Assembly (NCBI RefSeq): GCF_012584445.1 | Contig: NZ_JABAHI010000006.1 | Coordinates: 248,001 to 312,000, forward strand | Length of the DNA: 64,000 nucleotides | Source of the DNA: Olsenella sp. KGMB02461 | GTDB lineage: Bacteria > Actinomycetota > Coriobacteriia > Coriobacteriales > Atopobiaceae | Reading direction: 5' to 3' | Shown: in pieces, positions 10,289 through 18,794 of the stretch | Layout: each line of letters begins with the position of its first letter | Position numbering within the stretch: the stretch's first letter is position 1 | Notes under the pieces: model-generated | Databases searched by the model: none | What the model was told of the DNA's origin: nothing | The model's input: only the letters and a program-made list of their open reading frames with translations | Program-made: the position numbers and the translations under genes

Positions 10289-10807
10289 TTAGGCAGAAAG
10301 CGGCTCAGAAGCGGTGCGCTGAGCCACTCCCAAATCATCAAAAACCTGTGCGATTTCCTCAGCGCGCGCCTGGGCGTCGCAAGAGTTGTCGCATCCCAGA
10401 GTGACCAGCTCGTAGCCTGCAGGATGGCTCACCCAAGGGCCCCAGAGCATGAGGGCTACAGACGATCCCTGCGCCTGCACGCTATAGGCCTTCACCTTGC
10501 GCACTGGGACCTCGATAGGAGCAGCGCTGGGAGACAGGCTGGGCAGGACGAGGGTTTTCTCGGCAATCTCTACTGCCGGACGAAATTTGACGGCCCCGCG
10601 AATGGCCCAAGCGGCCCTGCGGCTGGCCACCCAGATGGCCGGAACCATGAGGATGGCGCCCAAAAACCAAAGCATCTGCCCGGTGAGCTGCGCAGCCATC
10701 ACGAAAGCAGTCAGTGCCGCCAGGGCTGCCACTGTACCGGCTACCAGCGCCGCTATGGAGCGGGCACGGGCTTTGGGGGTGGGAGCGAAGCGCACGGTCT
10801 CTTTCAT
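10289..10807 (-). CDS. Unknown small membrane protein in the PTS operon
   Basis: 172 residues. After a basic start (MKETVRFAPTPKARARS) come two hydrophobic segments (about 17-40 and 45-62) and a soluble C-terminal domain of about 100 residues. The layout resembles membrane-anchored bacterial PH-like domains, but no family is recognised. AAAGGAG precedes the ATG, and only 2 bases separate it from the HpcH-type aldolase stop, so it is cotranscribed. It has no obvious catalytic motif. It may be a transport accessory or regulator of the pathway. Confidence 0.7.
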   Translation of the reverse strand: MKETVRFAPTPKARARSIAALVAGTVAALAALTAFVMAAQLTGQMLWFLGAILMVPAIWVASRRAAWAIRGAVKFRPAVEIAEKTLVLPSLSPSAAPIEVPVRKVKAYSVQAQGSSVALMLWGPWVSHPAGYELVTLGCDNSCDAQARAEEIAQVFDDLGVAQRTASEPLSA

Positions 10808-10809
10808 GG

Positions 10810-11586
10810 CTACTCCTTTGCGCAGGCGAGAAGCTCGTCGTAGGCGTTGCGGGCAGAGGCAAAGGCATCTCTTATGAGGTGGCTGTCGATGGCGCCCACC
10901 ATCAACGAGAGGTCCTTGGCATAGCGGGCGAGAAGGTCCTGGCCTCCTATGATCCCAAATCCTTTACCCTTGGCGATGCACGCATCGCGCACACGGTCAA
11001 TGCAGGCGAGCTCTTGGTCGCAGCCTACCTCGTCGGGACGCCCCAGCGAGATAGCGAGATCGCAAGGTCCCACAATGGCGCCCGCAATGCCGGGAACCTC
11101 CAGGATCTCTTCTACTGCCGCTACTCCTGCCCGGGTTTCGATTTGCACGAAGGCTTGGGTGTGCTGGTTAGCGCGAGTCATATTGCGCCGATGGTTGCCG
11201 GAAGCGCCGTAGCGGGTATGGCCTCCTCCGGAATAGCTGCGCTGCCCCAACGGCGGGTACTTGGCCCATTCCACCAGCTGGCGGGCCTGTGCAGGCGTCT
11301 CTATCATGGGAACCATCACCGCTGAGGCGCCCAGATCCAGCGTGTGCGAAATCCAGAAGCGAGAGAGCTCAGGCACGCGCACCAGAGTGGGCAGCTCCAA
11401 AGCGTCTGCCATGAGCAGCAGCGATCCCAGACGGCTCAGGTCCAAGTCGCCATGCTCGCCGTCCAACAGCACAAAGTCGAAGCGAGCCGCCTTGGCCATG
11501 AGCAGGCAGGGGGCGCTGTCGAGCACTTGGGCCAAAAGACCGCAAGCTGCCTGGGAGTCGCGTCCCTTAGTGGTGAAGGCTGCCAT
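10810..11586 (-). CDS. HpcH/HpaI family aldolase (GarL-like)
   Basis: Metal-dependent class II pyruvate aldolase of the HpcH/HpaI family (2-dehydro-3-deoxyglucarate or 4-hydroxy-2-oxoheptanedioate aldolase type). The 258 residues show VLLDGEHG with the catalytic His at about 45, VRVPE, a metal-site QIETRAGV and VGPCDLAISLG. It should release or condense pyruvate with a small aldehyde. It is the first of three mechanistically different aldolases in this operon. ATG at 11586 has an AAAGGAGC-type site. It is separated from the IIC gene by about 160 bases containing a strong hairpin. Confidence 0.88.
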   Translation of the reverse strand: MAAFTTKGRDSQAACGLLAQVLDSAPCLLMAKAARFDFVLLDGEHGDLDLSRLGSLLLMADALELPTLVRVPELSRFWISHTLDLGASAVMVPMIETPAQARQLVEWAKYPPLGQRSYSGGGHTRYGASGNHRRNMTRANQHTQAFVQIETRAGVAAVEEILEVPGIAGAIVGPCDLAISLGRPDEVGCDQELACIDRVRDACIAKGKGFGIIGGQDLLARYAKDLSLMVGAIDSHLIRDAFASARNAYDELLACAKE

Positions 11587-11609
11587 GACTCACAGCTCCT
11601 TTCGTGAGG

Positions 11610-11634
11610 GCCGGGCGCCGTCACGGCACCCGGC
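11610..11634 (-). promoter_or_regulatory. Intercistronic hairpin between PTS IIC and aldolase genes
   Basis: On the minus-strand RNA, GCCGGGTGCCG and CGGCGCCCGGC form an 11-bp stem with one G-U wobble and a 3-base loop. There is no T-run, so it is more likely an mRNA processing or stability element that sets different levels for the transport and enzyme parts of the operon than a full terminator. Confidence 0.5.
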
Positions 11635-11749
11635 CACAGGTCCTGTCGAAGGGGAGGTGCTAGTAAAGATCGCAGGGGCTTGAAGCACTTACAGCTCTTG
11701 GCTCAGCGAGATGGTGCGCCCAGGAAGGCGAGGGTTTCTTGGCAAGGGC

Positions 11750-13069
11750 CTATTGGAAGAAGGAGCCAATGCCGTAGATGATCGATCCCACCACGTTGTA
11801 GTCCACGTTGGGGAAGGAAGCGCCGGCGATTCCCAGGCCTGAGAACAGCGGGTAGAGCAGCAGGGGGCCTGCGCAGAGCACGATGCCGATGAGGAAAGAA
11901 CCCAAGAGCGCGCCGCGCCAACCGCCGTAGGCATAGCCCATGACGCCGCAGGTGCCGCCGGAGAAGAAGCAGATGCCGGCCGCAGGGATCATGATGGTCT
12001 CGCTGTGGAAGAGGACCATGAGGGCCATGGCAGCCAAGCCGCCCAGGAACGAGCCGATGAAGCCGATGATGACGGCGTTGGGGGCGAAGGGGAAGATGGC
12101 GGGACAGTCGACGGCGGGAAGGGCGTTGGGAACGAGCTTCTCGGAGATGCCGACGAAGGCAGCGGTGATCTCGGCGATGAACTGGCGGACGCCAAAGATC
12201 AGGACGGACATGCCGGCGGCGAACTTGAGGCCGGCCAGGAAGGGCCAGAGCCACCAGAGGTCGTTGCCAAAGTACTGGCTGGCAAGAGTGGCGCCCGTGC
12301 CCTCGTTGACCACGTCGTTGAAGTGGCCGGTGACCAGGCAGGCGATGGTGACGATGTAGAACAGCACGATCATGAACAGGGCGACGGAGAAGACGAAGTC
12401 TTTGAAGAGCTTGAAGAATTCGGGGAGCTCATGCTCCTCGGCCTCGCCTTTGGCGAGCTCGGATTCATGCTTCTTGGCAAAGAGCTTGCCGCAGTAACCA
12501 GAGATCATGTAGCCGATGGCGTTGAAGTGACCGATGGCGAAGGAGCGCCCGCCCACGATCTTGTCCACGAAGGGCTGGCAGAGCATGGGCAGGGCCGCAC
12601 CGCAGATGCCTAGCACCAAACCGCCCAGGATCACGGTGACTGCAAAGGGAGCGCCCAGGCCAATGAAGACCAGCGCCAGCACACAGGAGAAGTACAGGAA
12701 GTGCTGACCGGTGAGGAAGATGGCCTTGAAGGGCGTGAACTTGGCCACCAGCACGTTGCAGATGAAGCCCACGAGCATTACCAGGGCTACCTCGGTGCCG
12801 TAAGTTTGAAGCGCCAGCGACGTGGCCACTTCTACCTGGGTGACGACGCCGGACACCTCGAACGCCCGGTTGAACATATCCGAGAAGATCGTCACCTGGG
12901 CCGACATGGCATCGGAGCCGATATTGAAGATCAAGAAGCCGATGATGGTTTTGACAGTGCCAGAGAAGACGTCCACTGCCGATTTCTTTTGCAACAACAA
13001 ACCGATAAGGGCGAACACACCCATGATGACTGCAGTGTTGCGCAGCTGCATTAAGAACATATCTACCAT
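11750..13069 (-). CDS. PTS EIIC component, ascorbate (UlaA/SgaT) family
   Basis: Polytopic sugar channel of 439 residues, with about 10-12 hydrophobic segments. The N-terminal region (MVDMFLMQLRNTAVIMGVFA, then GLLLQKKSAVDVFSGTVKTI) is typical of the UlaA/SgaT family. It also has FTGQHFLYFS-like and GGRSFAIGHFNAIGY loop motifs. Together with IIB and IIA it would phosphorylate its sugar during import. ATG 13069 follows GAGGAAC; a longer reading is unlikely. The family covers ascorbate, galactitol-like and uncharacterised substrates, so the sugar cannot be named from the sequence. Confidence 0.88.
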   Translation of the reverse strand: MVDMFLMQLRNTAVIMGVFALIGLLLQKKSAVDVFSGTVKTIIGFLIFNIGSDAMSAQVTIFSDMFNRAFEVSGVVTQVEVATSLALQTYGTEVALVMLVGFICNVLVAKFTPFKAIFLTGQHFLYFSCVLALVFIGLGAPFAVTVILGGLVLGICGAALPMLCQPFVDKIVGGRSFAIGHFNAIGYMISGYCGKLFAKKHESELAKGEAEEHELPEFFKLFKDFVFSVALFMIVLFYIVTIACLVTGHFNDVVNEGTGATLASQYFGNDLWWLWPFLAGLKFAAGMSVLIFGVRQFIAEITAAFVGISEKLVPNALPAVDCPAIFPFAPNAVIIGFIGSFLGGLAAMALMVLFHSETIMIPAAGICFFSGGTCGVMGYAYGGWRGALLGSFLIGIVLCAGPLLLYPLFSGLGIAGASFPNVDYNVVGSIIYGIGSFFQ

Positions 13070-13111
13070 GAGAGTTCCTCTCGGAGGCCTGAGGCCCACT
13101 GGAAGGGACAG

Positions 13112-13408
13112 TTACTCGGCGTGAGCCTCAGCCCACTCTTTAAGAACGCGGCGGATCTCTTCTTTGTCCACCAGGTTCTTCACGCCCACCGCCTCAGGCA
13201 CGTGAGGATCGGCATTGAGCTCGTCGGTGAGGTCGCACATGGTAATCACCAGATCGCCGGTAAAGCCAAGGATGGAGTCCAGGTTGCCGTGCTCGGTCTC
13301 GATGGGCAGGCCCTCCTCTTTGATGACCTGGTCGCATTTGATCTTGAGAATCATCGAAGATCCCATGCCTGCTCTACAACACACCAGCGCCCTATAGGTC
13401 TTGGCCAT
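13112..13408 (-). CDS. PTS EIIB component (SgaB/lactose-cellobiose type)
   Basis: 98-residue cytoplasmic phosphocarrier. The phosphocysteine loop is visible as VCCRAGMGSSM, with Cys11 at the family's phosphorylation position. It passes phosphate from IIA to the incoming sugar bound by IIC. Its ATG overlaps the stop of the IIA gene (TGATG), which couples their translation; 42 bases separate it from IIC. Confidence 0.9.
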   Translation of the reverse strand: MAKTYRALVCCRAGMGSSMILKIKCDQVIKEEGLPIETEHGNLDSILGFTGDLVITMCDLTDELNADPHVPEAVGVKNLVDKEEIRRVLKEWAEAHAE

Positions 13409-13863
13409 CAGAGGCCTCCTTCCTTTTCCCGGATGAGGTCGAGCACCTCTCCGGCTGTTTTGGCGTCATCGAGGCCCTCAAAGAAGCTCTCGTCGCTGAG
13501 AAGCTCTGCCAGAGACATCAGGGCCTCAAGATGTCCTCCGTCATCGTTGGCTACCAGTGGGAAGAGGTAACTCACCGGATCGTTGGCCTCGCTGCCAAAC
13601 TCCACCGGCTCTGAGAGCCTCACGACGCCGATGGCGTTGCCCAGCGCCCCTTGATCTGGCCTGGCGTGAGGCATTGCCACGCGGGGCGCCAGCACGAAGT
13701 AAGGGCCATGCTCCTTGGCTCCGCTGATGATGTCCTCCACGTAGTCTTGGGTAGCCAGACCCGCATCCACGAAGGGCTGGGTAGCCAAACGCACGGCCTG
13801 CTCCCAATCTGCGGCATTTACATCGAGCTGAACAAAGGGCTCTTGCACGAGAGTTGATAACAC
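13408..13863 (-). CDS. PTS EIIA component (UlaC/fructose-mannitol type)
   Basis: 151-residue phosphocarrier, first gene of the operon. The phosphohistidine is His66 in RVAMPHARP, and the fold-defining LVANDDGGHLEALMSLAELL follows. It accepts phosphate from HPr and hands it to IIB. The start is GTG at 13861-13863 behind GAGGTGG. The promoter must lie in the AT-rich region upstream, which also carries palindromes suited to the divergent DeoR regulator. Confidence 0.9.
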   Translation of the reverse strand: MLSTLVQEPFVQLDVNAADWEQAVRLATQPFVDAGLATQDYVEDIISGAKEHGPYFVLAPRVAMPHARPDQGALGNAIGVVRLSEPVEFGSEANDPVSYLFPLVANDDGGHLEALMSLAELLSDESFFEGLDDAKTAGEVLDLIREKEGGL

Positions 13864-14287
13864 CTATCCACCTCGCTCTCCTCTGGACGGGCAAGCCGTC
13901 GCTCCGGATCCTTTAAGGGAACATTCATTAACCCGTTCCCATCTGATTGGTATATGAACGTTTTACTTCTGTTATGGACTCATTTCTGCTTTCGATCCCT
14001 GAACGGCCACTATTATTCCCTGAGCGGTATATCACTTTTTTGCTAAGTTTACCTCGATTTTTATCATTTTAGGGACCTAGTTCCTTATTTTATTCTAGGG
14101 TGTTTTCAGTGTTCGTTTTTTATGAACGTTCACTTGTATTTTTAGGAATGTTTTTTGGTAATTAGCGGTCAACAACCAAGGGTGGCCTATACTGGCTTCA
14201 TTCCATTTCAAAGGGGAGATTTCTGAGAGCAGCCAACATGGGCCATCGTCGCTCCCTTGCACTCTTCAGAGAAACTGGAGGCCGCTC
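13864..14287. promoter_or_regulatory. Divergent control region of the PTS operon and DeoR regulator
   Basis: About 420 bases, clearly AT-richer than the flanks, with no gene. It contains the perfect 10-bp palindrome TGAACGTTCA (14123-14132), a close copy TGAACGTTTT (13955-13964), a related GAACATTCATTA near 13920, and GTTCGTTTTTTATGAACG around 14111. These are good candidates for DeoR binding sites controlling both directions. Exact promoters were not resolved. Confidence 0.6.
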
Positions 14288-15082
14288 ATGAAGCGAAGCC
14301 GCGATCTTGTAGCCGAGAGGCGCGACGCCATCATGAACCTCATCGAGCAGCGAGGAGAGGTCGCGGTGGCAGAGCTCTCTGAGCGCTTCTCTGTCTCCCC
14401 GCTCACCATTCGGCGCGACCTCTCCTATCTAGAAGAGCAGCGCGTGATCGTACGCCAGCATGGCAAAGCCGTGCTGGACAATCCCTTGGGACGTCCCTCG
14501 GGCACCCGCCGCGTGCGCTCCATCCGCGCCATCGCCGCACATGCCGCCTCGCTGGTGGAAGACGGCGACTGCATCTTCATCAACGCCAGTTCCACGGCCC
14601 TTGCATTGGTAGAGCAGATCCAGGCCCAAGACGTCACCGTGGTCACCAACAACGGCAAAGCGCTCTTCATCGCGCCTTCGCCCTACATCTCTCTCTTGCT
14701 CACAGGCGGAGAGATACGTCCTCCCAAAACATCGATGACCGGCGAGGATGCTCTCCGCTGCATCGAGCGCGTCACCGCCACCAAGTGCTTCTTGGGCACC
14801 AGCGGCTTCTCCCCTATCCACGGGCTCACCTCAGCCACTGCTCCAGAGCCAGCCGTCAACGCTGCCATGCTCGACCACGCGCTCACCCATATCGTGGTGG
14901 CAGACTCAGAAAAGATTGGACGCACCTCCAGCTTTCATTGGGGCGAACCTGGGGACGTCGACCTTTTGATCACCGACACCGGCAGCACCGAGGAGCAGCT
15001 TCAAGCCCTGGAGCGCCGCGGCCTGCGTGGGGCAGTGCGCTGCGATCCTTCAGGCGAGCTCCCTGCAGAGCGCCTGTTCTAA
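14288..15082 (+). CDS. DeoR family transcriptional regulator
   Basis: 264-residue repressor. The N-terminal winged helix (about 6-60, VAVAELSERFSVSPLTIRRD) is followed by a DeoRC sugar-phosphate sensor domain with GDCIFINASSTA and VVTNNGKA; LLLTGGEIR is also typical. It is divergent from the PTS/aldolase operon and very likely controls it, releasing DNA when a phosphorylated intermediate of that sugar appears. GGAGG lies 7 bases before the ATG. Confidence 0.9.
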   Translation: MKRSRDLVAERRDAIMNLIEQRGEVAVAELSERFSVSPLTIRRDLSYLEEQRVIVRQHGKAVLDNPLGRPSGTRRVRSIRAIAAHAASLVEDGDCIFINASSTALALVEQIQAQDVTVVTNNGKALFIAPSPYISLLLTGGEIRPPKTSMTGEDALRCIERVTATKCFLGTSGFSPIHGLTSATAPEPAVNAAMLDHALTHIVVADSEKIGRTSSFHWGEPGDVDLLITDTGSTEEQLQALERRGLRGAVRCDPSGELPAERLF

Positions 15083-15118
15083 GGACCCCTTGGCTAGCGC
15101 CCCCTTTGAGGCTGGCGT

Positions 15119-15127
15119 TTCTCGGCA
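15119..15127 (-). repeat. Intergenic copy of the dispersed word TGCCGAGAA
   Basis: Reads TTCTCGGCA on the plus strand, in the 74-base gap where deoR and the ABC operon converge. Confidence 0.65.
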
Positions 15128-15156
15128 TATGGGTGCATGGCATGCACGCCCGCGTC

Positions 15157-15921
15157 CTAGAGGCTCCACTCCAGAAGCCGGCCCAAGAAACGCGCGAGCT
15201 CTGGGGTGTGAGGATGGTCGAAGAGCTGCCGAGAAGGGCCTGCTTCCAAAAGCTGGCCCCCATAGAGGAATGCCGCCGTATCGCAGGCTCGAGCGGCAAA
15301 ACCCATCTCGTGGGTGACGATGATAAAGCGGGTGCCTGCATGCTTGAGCTCGCTCACCACGTCGAGCACCTCGGTGGTGTACTCAGGATCCAGGGCGCTG
15401 GTGGGCTCATCCAACAGCAACAGGTCAGGTGAGGCTGCCAGCGCCCGCGCTATGGCCACGCGCTGTCGCTGACCTCCCGAGAGCTGGCCGGGGCGCTTCT
15501 CGGCCTGATCCAAAAGCCCCAGCCGCTCCAACAGCTCCGAGGCGCGCTGGGTTGCCGCCTGCTCGCCGTAGCCATGGACCACCTGCAGAGGCACCTCGAT
15601 GTTTTGGCGAGCGCTCATGTGGTGGAAGAGCCCGCCATCTTGAAAGACAAAGCCCAGCCGCGCGCGATAGGCCCGCAGGCTCTCCTCGTCAAAAGACACC
15701 GGCTGGCAATCTACTGCGAACTGGCCGCTATCAGGTGCAAGCAGGCCTCCCAAAATGCGCAGCAACGTGGACTTGCCACCGCCCGAGGGCCCAATGATGG
15801 CCAACGCACGGACCTCTCCCTCATAGGAGACGTCTCGAAGGACCGGCACGCCGTCAAATGATTTAGTTATATGCTCCAACTTCAGGGGAAGGCCTGCAAC
15901 CTTAGGTGCGATGTCACTCAT
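15157..15921 (-). CDS. Polar amino-acid ABC importer ATPase (GlnQ-like)
   Basis: 254-residue ATPase of the polar amino-acid uptake family. Walker A GPSGGGKST, signature LSGGQRQR, Walker B LLLLDEPTSALDPE and the downstream THEMGFA are all present. ATG 15921 lies inside the end of the permease gene (8-base overlap), so the two are translationally coupled. It energises the permease at 15914-16744, with the lipoprotein at 16741-17613 as receptor. Substrate not deducible beyond polar amino acid. Confidence 0.9.
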   Translation of the reverse strand: MSDIAPKVAGLPLKLEHITKSFDGVPVLRDVSYEGEVRALAIIGPSGGGKSTLLRILGGLLAPDSGQFAVDCQPVSFDEESLRAYRARLGFVFQDGGLFHHMSARQNIEVPLQVVHGYGEQAATQRASELLERLGLLDQAEKRPGQLSGGQRQRVAIARALAASPDLLLLDEPTSALDPEYTTEVLDVVSELKHAGTRFIIVTHEMGFAARACDTAAFLYGGQLLEAGPSRQLFDHPHTPELARFLGRLLEWSL

Positions 15922-16744
15922 AGGAGAGCCTCTTCTCAAAACGTCGGCTCACACACATAATGGGCAGGGTGAGCACCAGGTAAAGGCCGCCCAAAAGCAA
16001 GAAGCCCCCAAAGAAGTTGTAGTTGGTGGCCGTGATCTCACGGATGGTCTGGGTAAGCTCGATCACTGCGATGACCGAGAGCAGCGACGAGTCCTTGATG
16101 ATGGAGGCTGCTTGGCCAGTAAGCGCGGGCAGCGCTTGCGCGACCAGCTGGGGAATGACCACATAGCGCAGGGTTTGAGGGCGCGTGAAACCCACCGAGC
16201 GCGCAGCTTCCAGCTGGCTTTTGTCCAGGGCCAACAGGCTGCCACGAATGATCTCGGCGATATAGGCTCCCGAGAAGAGCGACAAGATCATGATGCCCGC
16301 CAACAGGCGGTTGTCGATGCCCCAGGCAGTGCCGATGATGTAGTAAAAGAAGTAGATCTGCACGATCAGCGGCGTGCCGCGGATGATCTTGACGTAAAGG
16401 TCGCACAGATAGCGCAAGGGCAAGAAACGTGCACCTTGACCTGCGGCAACAGGAATGCCTATGGCCAGCGACAACACCAGCGAAGCCGCAGAGATTCCCA
16501 AGGTGGTCAAAAAGCCGTCCCAGATGCGTGCCTGGTATTGGGGTACAAAGTCGAAGTTCAGGGCAATGCCTGCAGCCCCCAGCGAGAGCCACACCGCTGT
16601 CACTACTGCAGCACATATCACCAGGTAGCTGAGCGCGGCGCGCCCGCAGGGCACCGCACCTCCATCGGGCGCCCAAAAAAGGCGCTGCCGGGATCGCGGC
16701 TGTCTGGCTGTGCGCTTATGGGAGGCGTGCGGACGCTCGCTCAC
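15914..16744 (-). CDS. Polar amino-acid ABC importer permease (HisM/GlnP-like)
   Basis: 276 residues with a long basic N-terminus (about 35 residues), then five or six membrane segments. The ATPase-contact loop is EAARSVGFTRPQTLRYVVIP. IIRGTPLIVQIYFFYY is the typical HisM-family signature. The start is GTG 16742-16744, overlapping the stop of the binding-protein gene by four bases. One permease gene is present, so the channel is probably a homodimer. Confidence 0.9.
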   Translation of the reverse strand: MSERPHASHKRTARQPRSRQRLFWAPDGGAVPCGRAALSYLVICAAVVTAVWLSLGAAGIALNFDFVPQYQARIWDGFLTTLGISAASLVLSLAIGIPVAAGQGARFLPLRYLCDLYVKIIRGTPLIVQIYFFYYIIGTAWGIDNRLLAGIMILSLFSGAYIAEIIRGSLLALDKSQLEAARSVGFTRPQTLRYVVIPQLVAQALPALTGQAASIIKDSSLLSVIAVIELTQTIREITATNYNFFGGFLLLGGLYLVLTLPIMCVSRRFEKRLSYE

Positions 16745-17613
16745 TGGCCCTGCTCCCCCTCGAAGTCGAAGAACCAGCGGAATCCCAACGAGTCAAAAGC
16801 CGCTTTCTCATTGTGGAGGTATTTCTCGGTAAGACGATCAAACTCGCCGTCCTCTTTGCATTGGGCGATGTACTCGTTGAGCTGGTCTTTGAGCTGCGTG
16901 TTGCCCTTCTTCACCGCCATGCCCCACATCTCCGGGTCTTGGAAGGGGATGAACACGGCAGAAGTGGTGTCGGGATTGGCTTGGTTGTTGCGATAGATGG
17001 TGAGCTGGTCGTAGAGGAAGCCGTCAGCCTTGCCTTGGACTACCTCGGTCACACAGGCGCTCTCGTCCGCCAGGCGCACGATGTTGGCGTTGGCGAGGTT
17101 TTTGGTGGCGTAGACGTCGCCGGTGGAGCCGGTCTTTACCGCCACGGTCTTGTTAGGCTGATCAAGGTCGTCGATGGACTGGATGCCCGAGTTCTTGTTG
17201 GCCAAAATCGCCAGCTGGGCCACCGCATAGGGGTCGGTGAAGTCCACGGATTCCTGGCGCTCCGGCGTGATGGTCATGGAGCTCAACACCACGTCCGCCT
17301 TGTTGGTTTGGAGCGCGGGGATAAGGCCGTCGAAGGAGGTGTTGTCTATCTGAACGTCGTAGCCATAGGCCTCGCCAAAGTCTTTGATGAAGTCCACCGA
17401 GAGGCCGGAGGGGTTGCCAGCGCCATCTTTGGTCTCGAAGGGCGGATAGGCAAGCTCCATAGCCACTACGAGCTTTTTCTTGCCGTCTGAGCCGGCTGCC
17501 TCCCCACTGCCGGAATTGCAGCCAGACAGCGCCATAGCAAGCCCAAAGGCGCAGCTCGCGCCCAATGCTAAAAACCCACGGCGAGAGAGGCTCGCCGATT
17601 CCGTCTTTGCCAC
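16741..17613 (-). CDS. Extracellular amino-acid-binding lipoprotein of the ABC importer
   Basis: 290-residue family 3 solute-binding protein. The N-terminus has an SRRGFLALG stretch resembling a twin-arginine signal, and lipobox ALSGC with the lipidated Cys at residue 32, so it is anchored outside the membrane. PPFETKD, GLSVDFIKDFGEAYGYDV and SMTITPERQESVDFTDPY are typical of the family's ligand cleft. Start GTG behind AGGAGG. It begins nine bases after the methionine aminopeptidase stop. Confidence 0.9.
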   Translation of the reverse strand: MAKTESASLSRRGFLALGASCAFGLAMALSGCNSGSGEAAGSDGKKKLVVAMELAYPPFETKDGAGNPSGLSVDFIKDFGEAYGYDVQIDNTSFDGLIPALQTNKADVVLSSMTITPERQESVDFTDPYAVAQLAILANKNSGIQSIDDLDQPNKTVAVKTGSTGDVYATKNLANANIVRLADESACVTEVVQGKADGFLYDQLTIYRNNQANPDTTSAVFIPFQDPEMWGMAVKKGNTQLKDQLNEYIAQCKEDGEFDRLTEKYLHNEKAAFDSLGFRWFFDFEGEQGQ

Positions 17614-17622
17614 AAGTACCTC

Positions 17623-18507
17623 CTACCAGCTCAAAAGTTCATAGCCGTCGTCGGTAACCACCAACTGCACTTCCCACTGGGCCGAGTCGCTGCCGTCTGC
17701 CGTGCGCACGATCCAGCCGTTGTCCTCGTCGGTGGTGATGTCGGGGGCGCCGGCGTTTACCATGGGCTCGATGGTGAAGCAGAGGCCAGGCACCATAATG
17801 GGGCCTGTGCCGGGCTCAGAGACAAAGCTCACGAAGGGCTCCTCGTGAAACTCCACGCCAATGCCATGGCCGCCATATTCACGTACCACCGAGAAGCCAT
17901 TGGCCTTAACATACTCGTTCACCGCAGCGCCCACGTCGCCCAGATGACCCCAGGGCTTGATGGCATCCAAGCCCTTTTGCACCGACTCATGGCATACCTC
18001 TACCAGTTTCTTGCGCTCTGGAGACACCTCGCCAATGCAGTACATGCGGCTGGAATCCGAGTAGTAGCCATCCTTGATGGTGGACATGTCCACGTTGATG
18101 ATGTCGCCCTCCTGCAACACGTCTTCCTCATTGGGAAAGCCGTGGCAAATGACGCCGTTGATGGAGGTGCACACGCTGTAGGGGTAGCCCTCGTAGTTGA
18201 GGTCCGCCGAGACCGCATCGTGCTCCGCCATATACTCTTCCACCCAGCGGTTGATGTCTGCCGTAGACACGCCCGGGCCAATATGCTCGCCCACGTAATC
18301 CAGCACGCCCATGTTCACCGCCGCCGAAGCCTTGATGCCTTCGATATCCGCAGGCGTCTTGAGCAGCGAGCGCGGAGGCATCTCTTCTCCGGCCTCATAG
18401 AGCGCATCCATGCGCTCGTCAGCCCTCGCATGACACTTCTTATACTTCTTGCCGCTGCCGCACCAGCACTCGTCGTTGCGACCAGGAACGGGCAATCCGT
18501 CAAACAT
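17623..18507 (-). CDS. map: Methionine aminopeptidase with N-terminal SEC-C zinc motif
   Basis: Removes initiator methionine from nascent proteins. 294 residues: an N-terminal SEC-C motif (Cys14, Cys16, Cys25, His26 in ECWCGSGKKYKKCH), then the type I MetAP fold. All metal ligands are visible: the Asp of NVDMS, the Asp of YYSDSS, the His of YGGHGIG, the Glu of TIEPM and the Glu of QWEVQL. The SEC-C form is seen in several Gram-positives and may help ribosome docking. It heads an operon with an amino-acid ABC importer, an uncommon pairing. ATG 18507 follows AGGAGAGG. Confidence 0.92.
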   Translation of the reverse strand: MFDGLPVPGRNDECWCGSGKKYKKCHARADERMDALYEAGEEMPPRSLLKTPADIEGIKASAAVNMGVLDYVGEHIGPGVSTADINRWVEEYMAEHDAVSADLNYEGYPYSVCTSINGVICHGFPNEEDVLQEGDIINVDMSTIKDGYYSDSSRMYCIGEVSPERKKLVEVCHESVQKGLDAIKPWGHLGDVGAAVNEYVKANGFSVVREYGGHGIGVEFHEEPFVSFVSEPGTGPIMVPGLCFTIEPMVNAGAPDITTDEDNGWIVRTADGSDSAQWEVQLVVTDDGYELLSW

Positions 18508-18794
18508 AGCCTCTCCTATTCTTGGCAAAGCCTGCCGAAGCCGAGAAACTCCCGCATTCCAAGCCTCGCCTTTTGCCTCTGACCACAGATCATCTAAGCG
18601 TACAACCTGTACCCCATTTTGAACCCTCTTTAAGAGCGCAGCGTCACCTCTCCCAAAGCCACATCCCTCCGTTACCAGATGGATAACCGCAGCTCACCTA
18701 CCCGTCGACCACCCTTCTAAAGGCAACCTGTTGCCGCCTACACTGAAAAGAACCTGTCCCTATATAGTTCACCATCTCTCTGAAGGGTGCCCCT

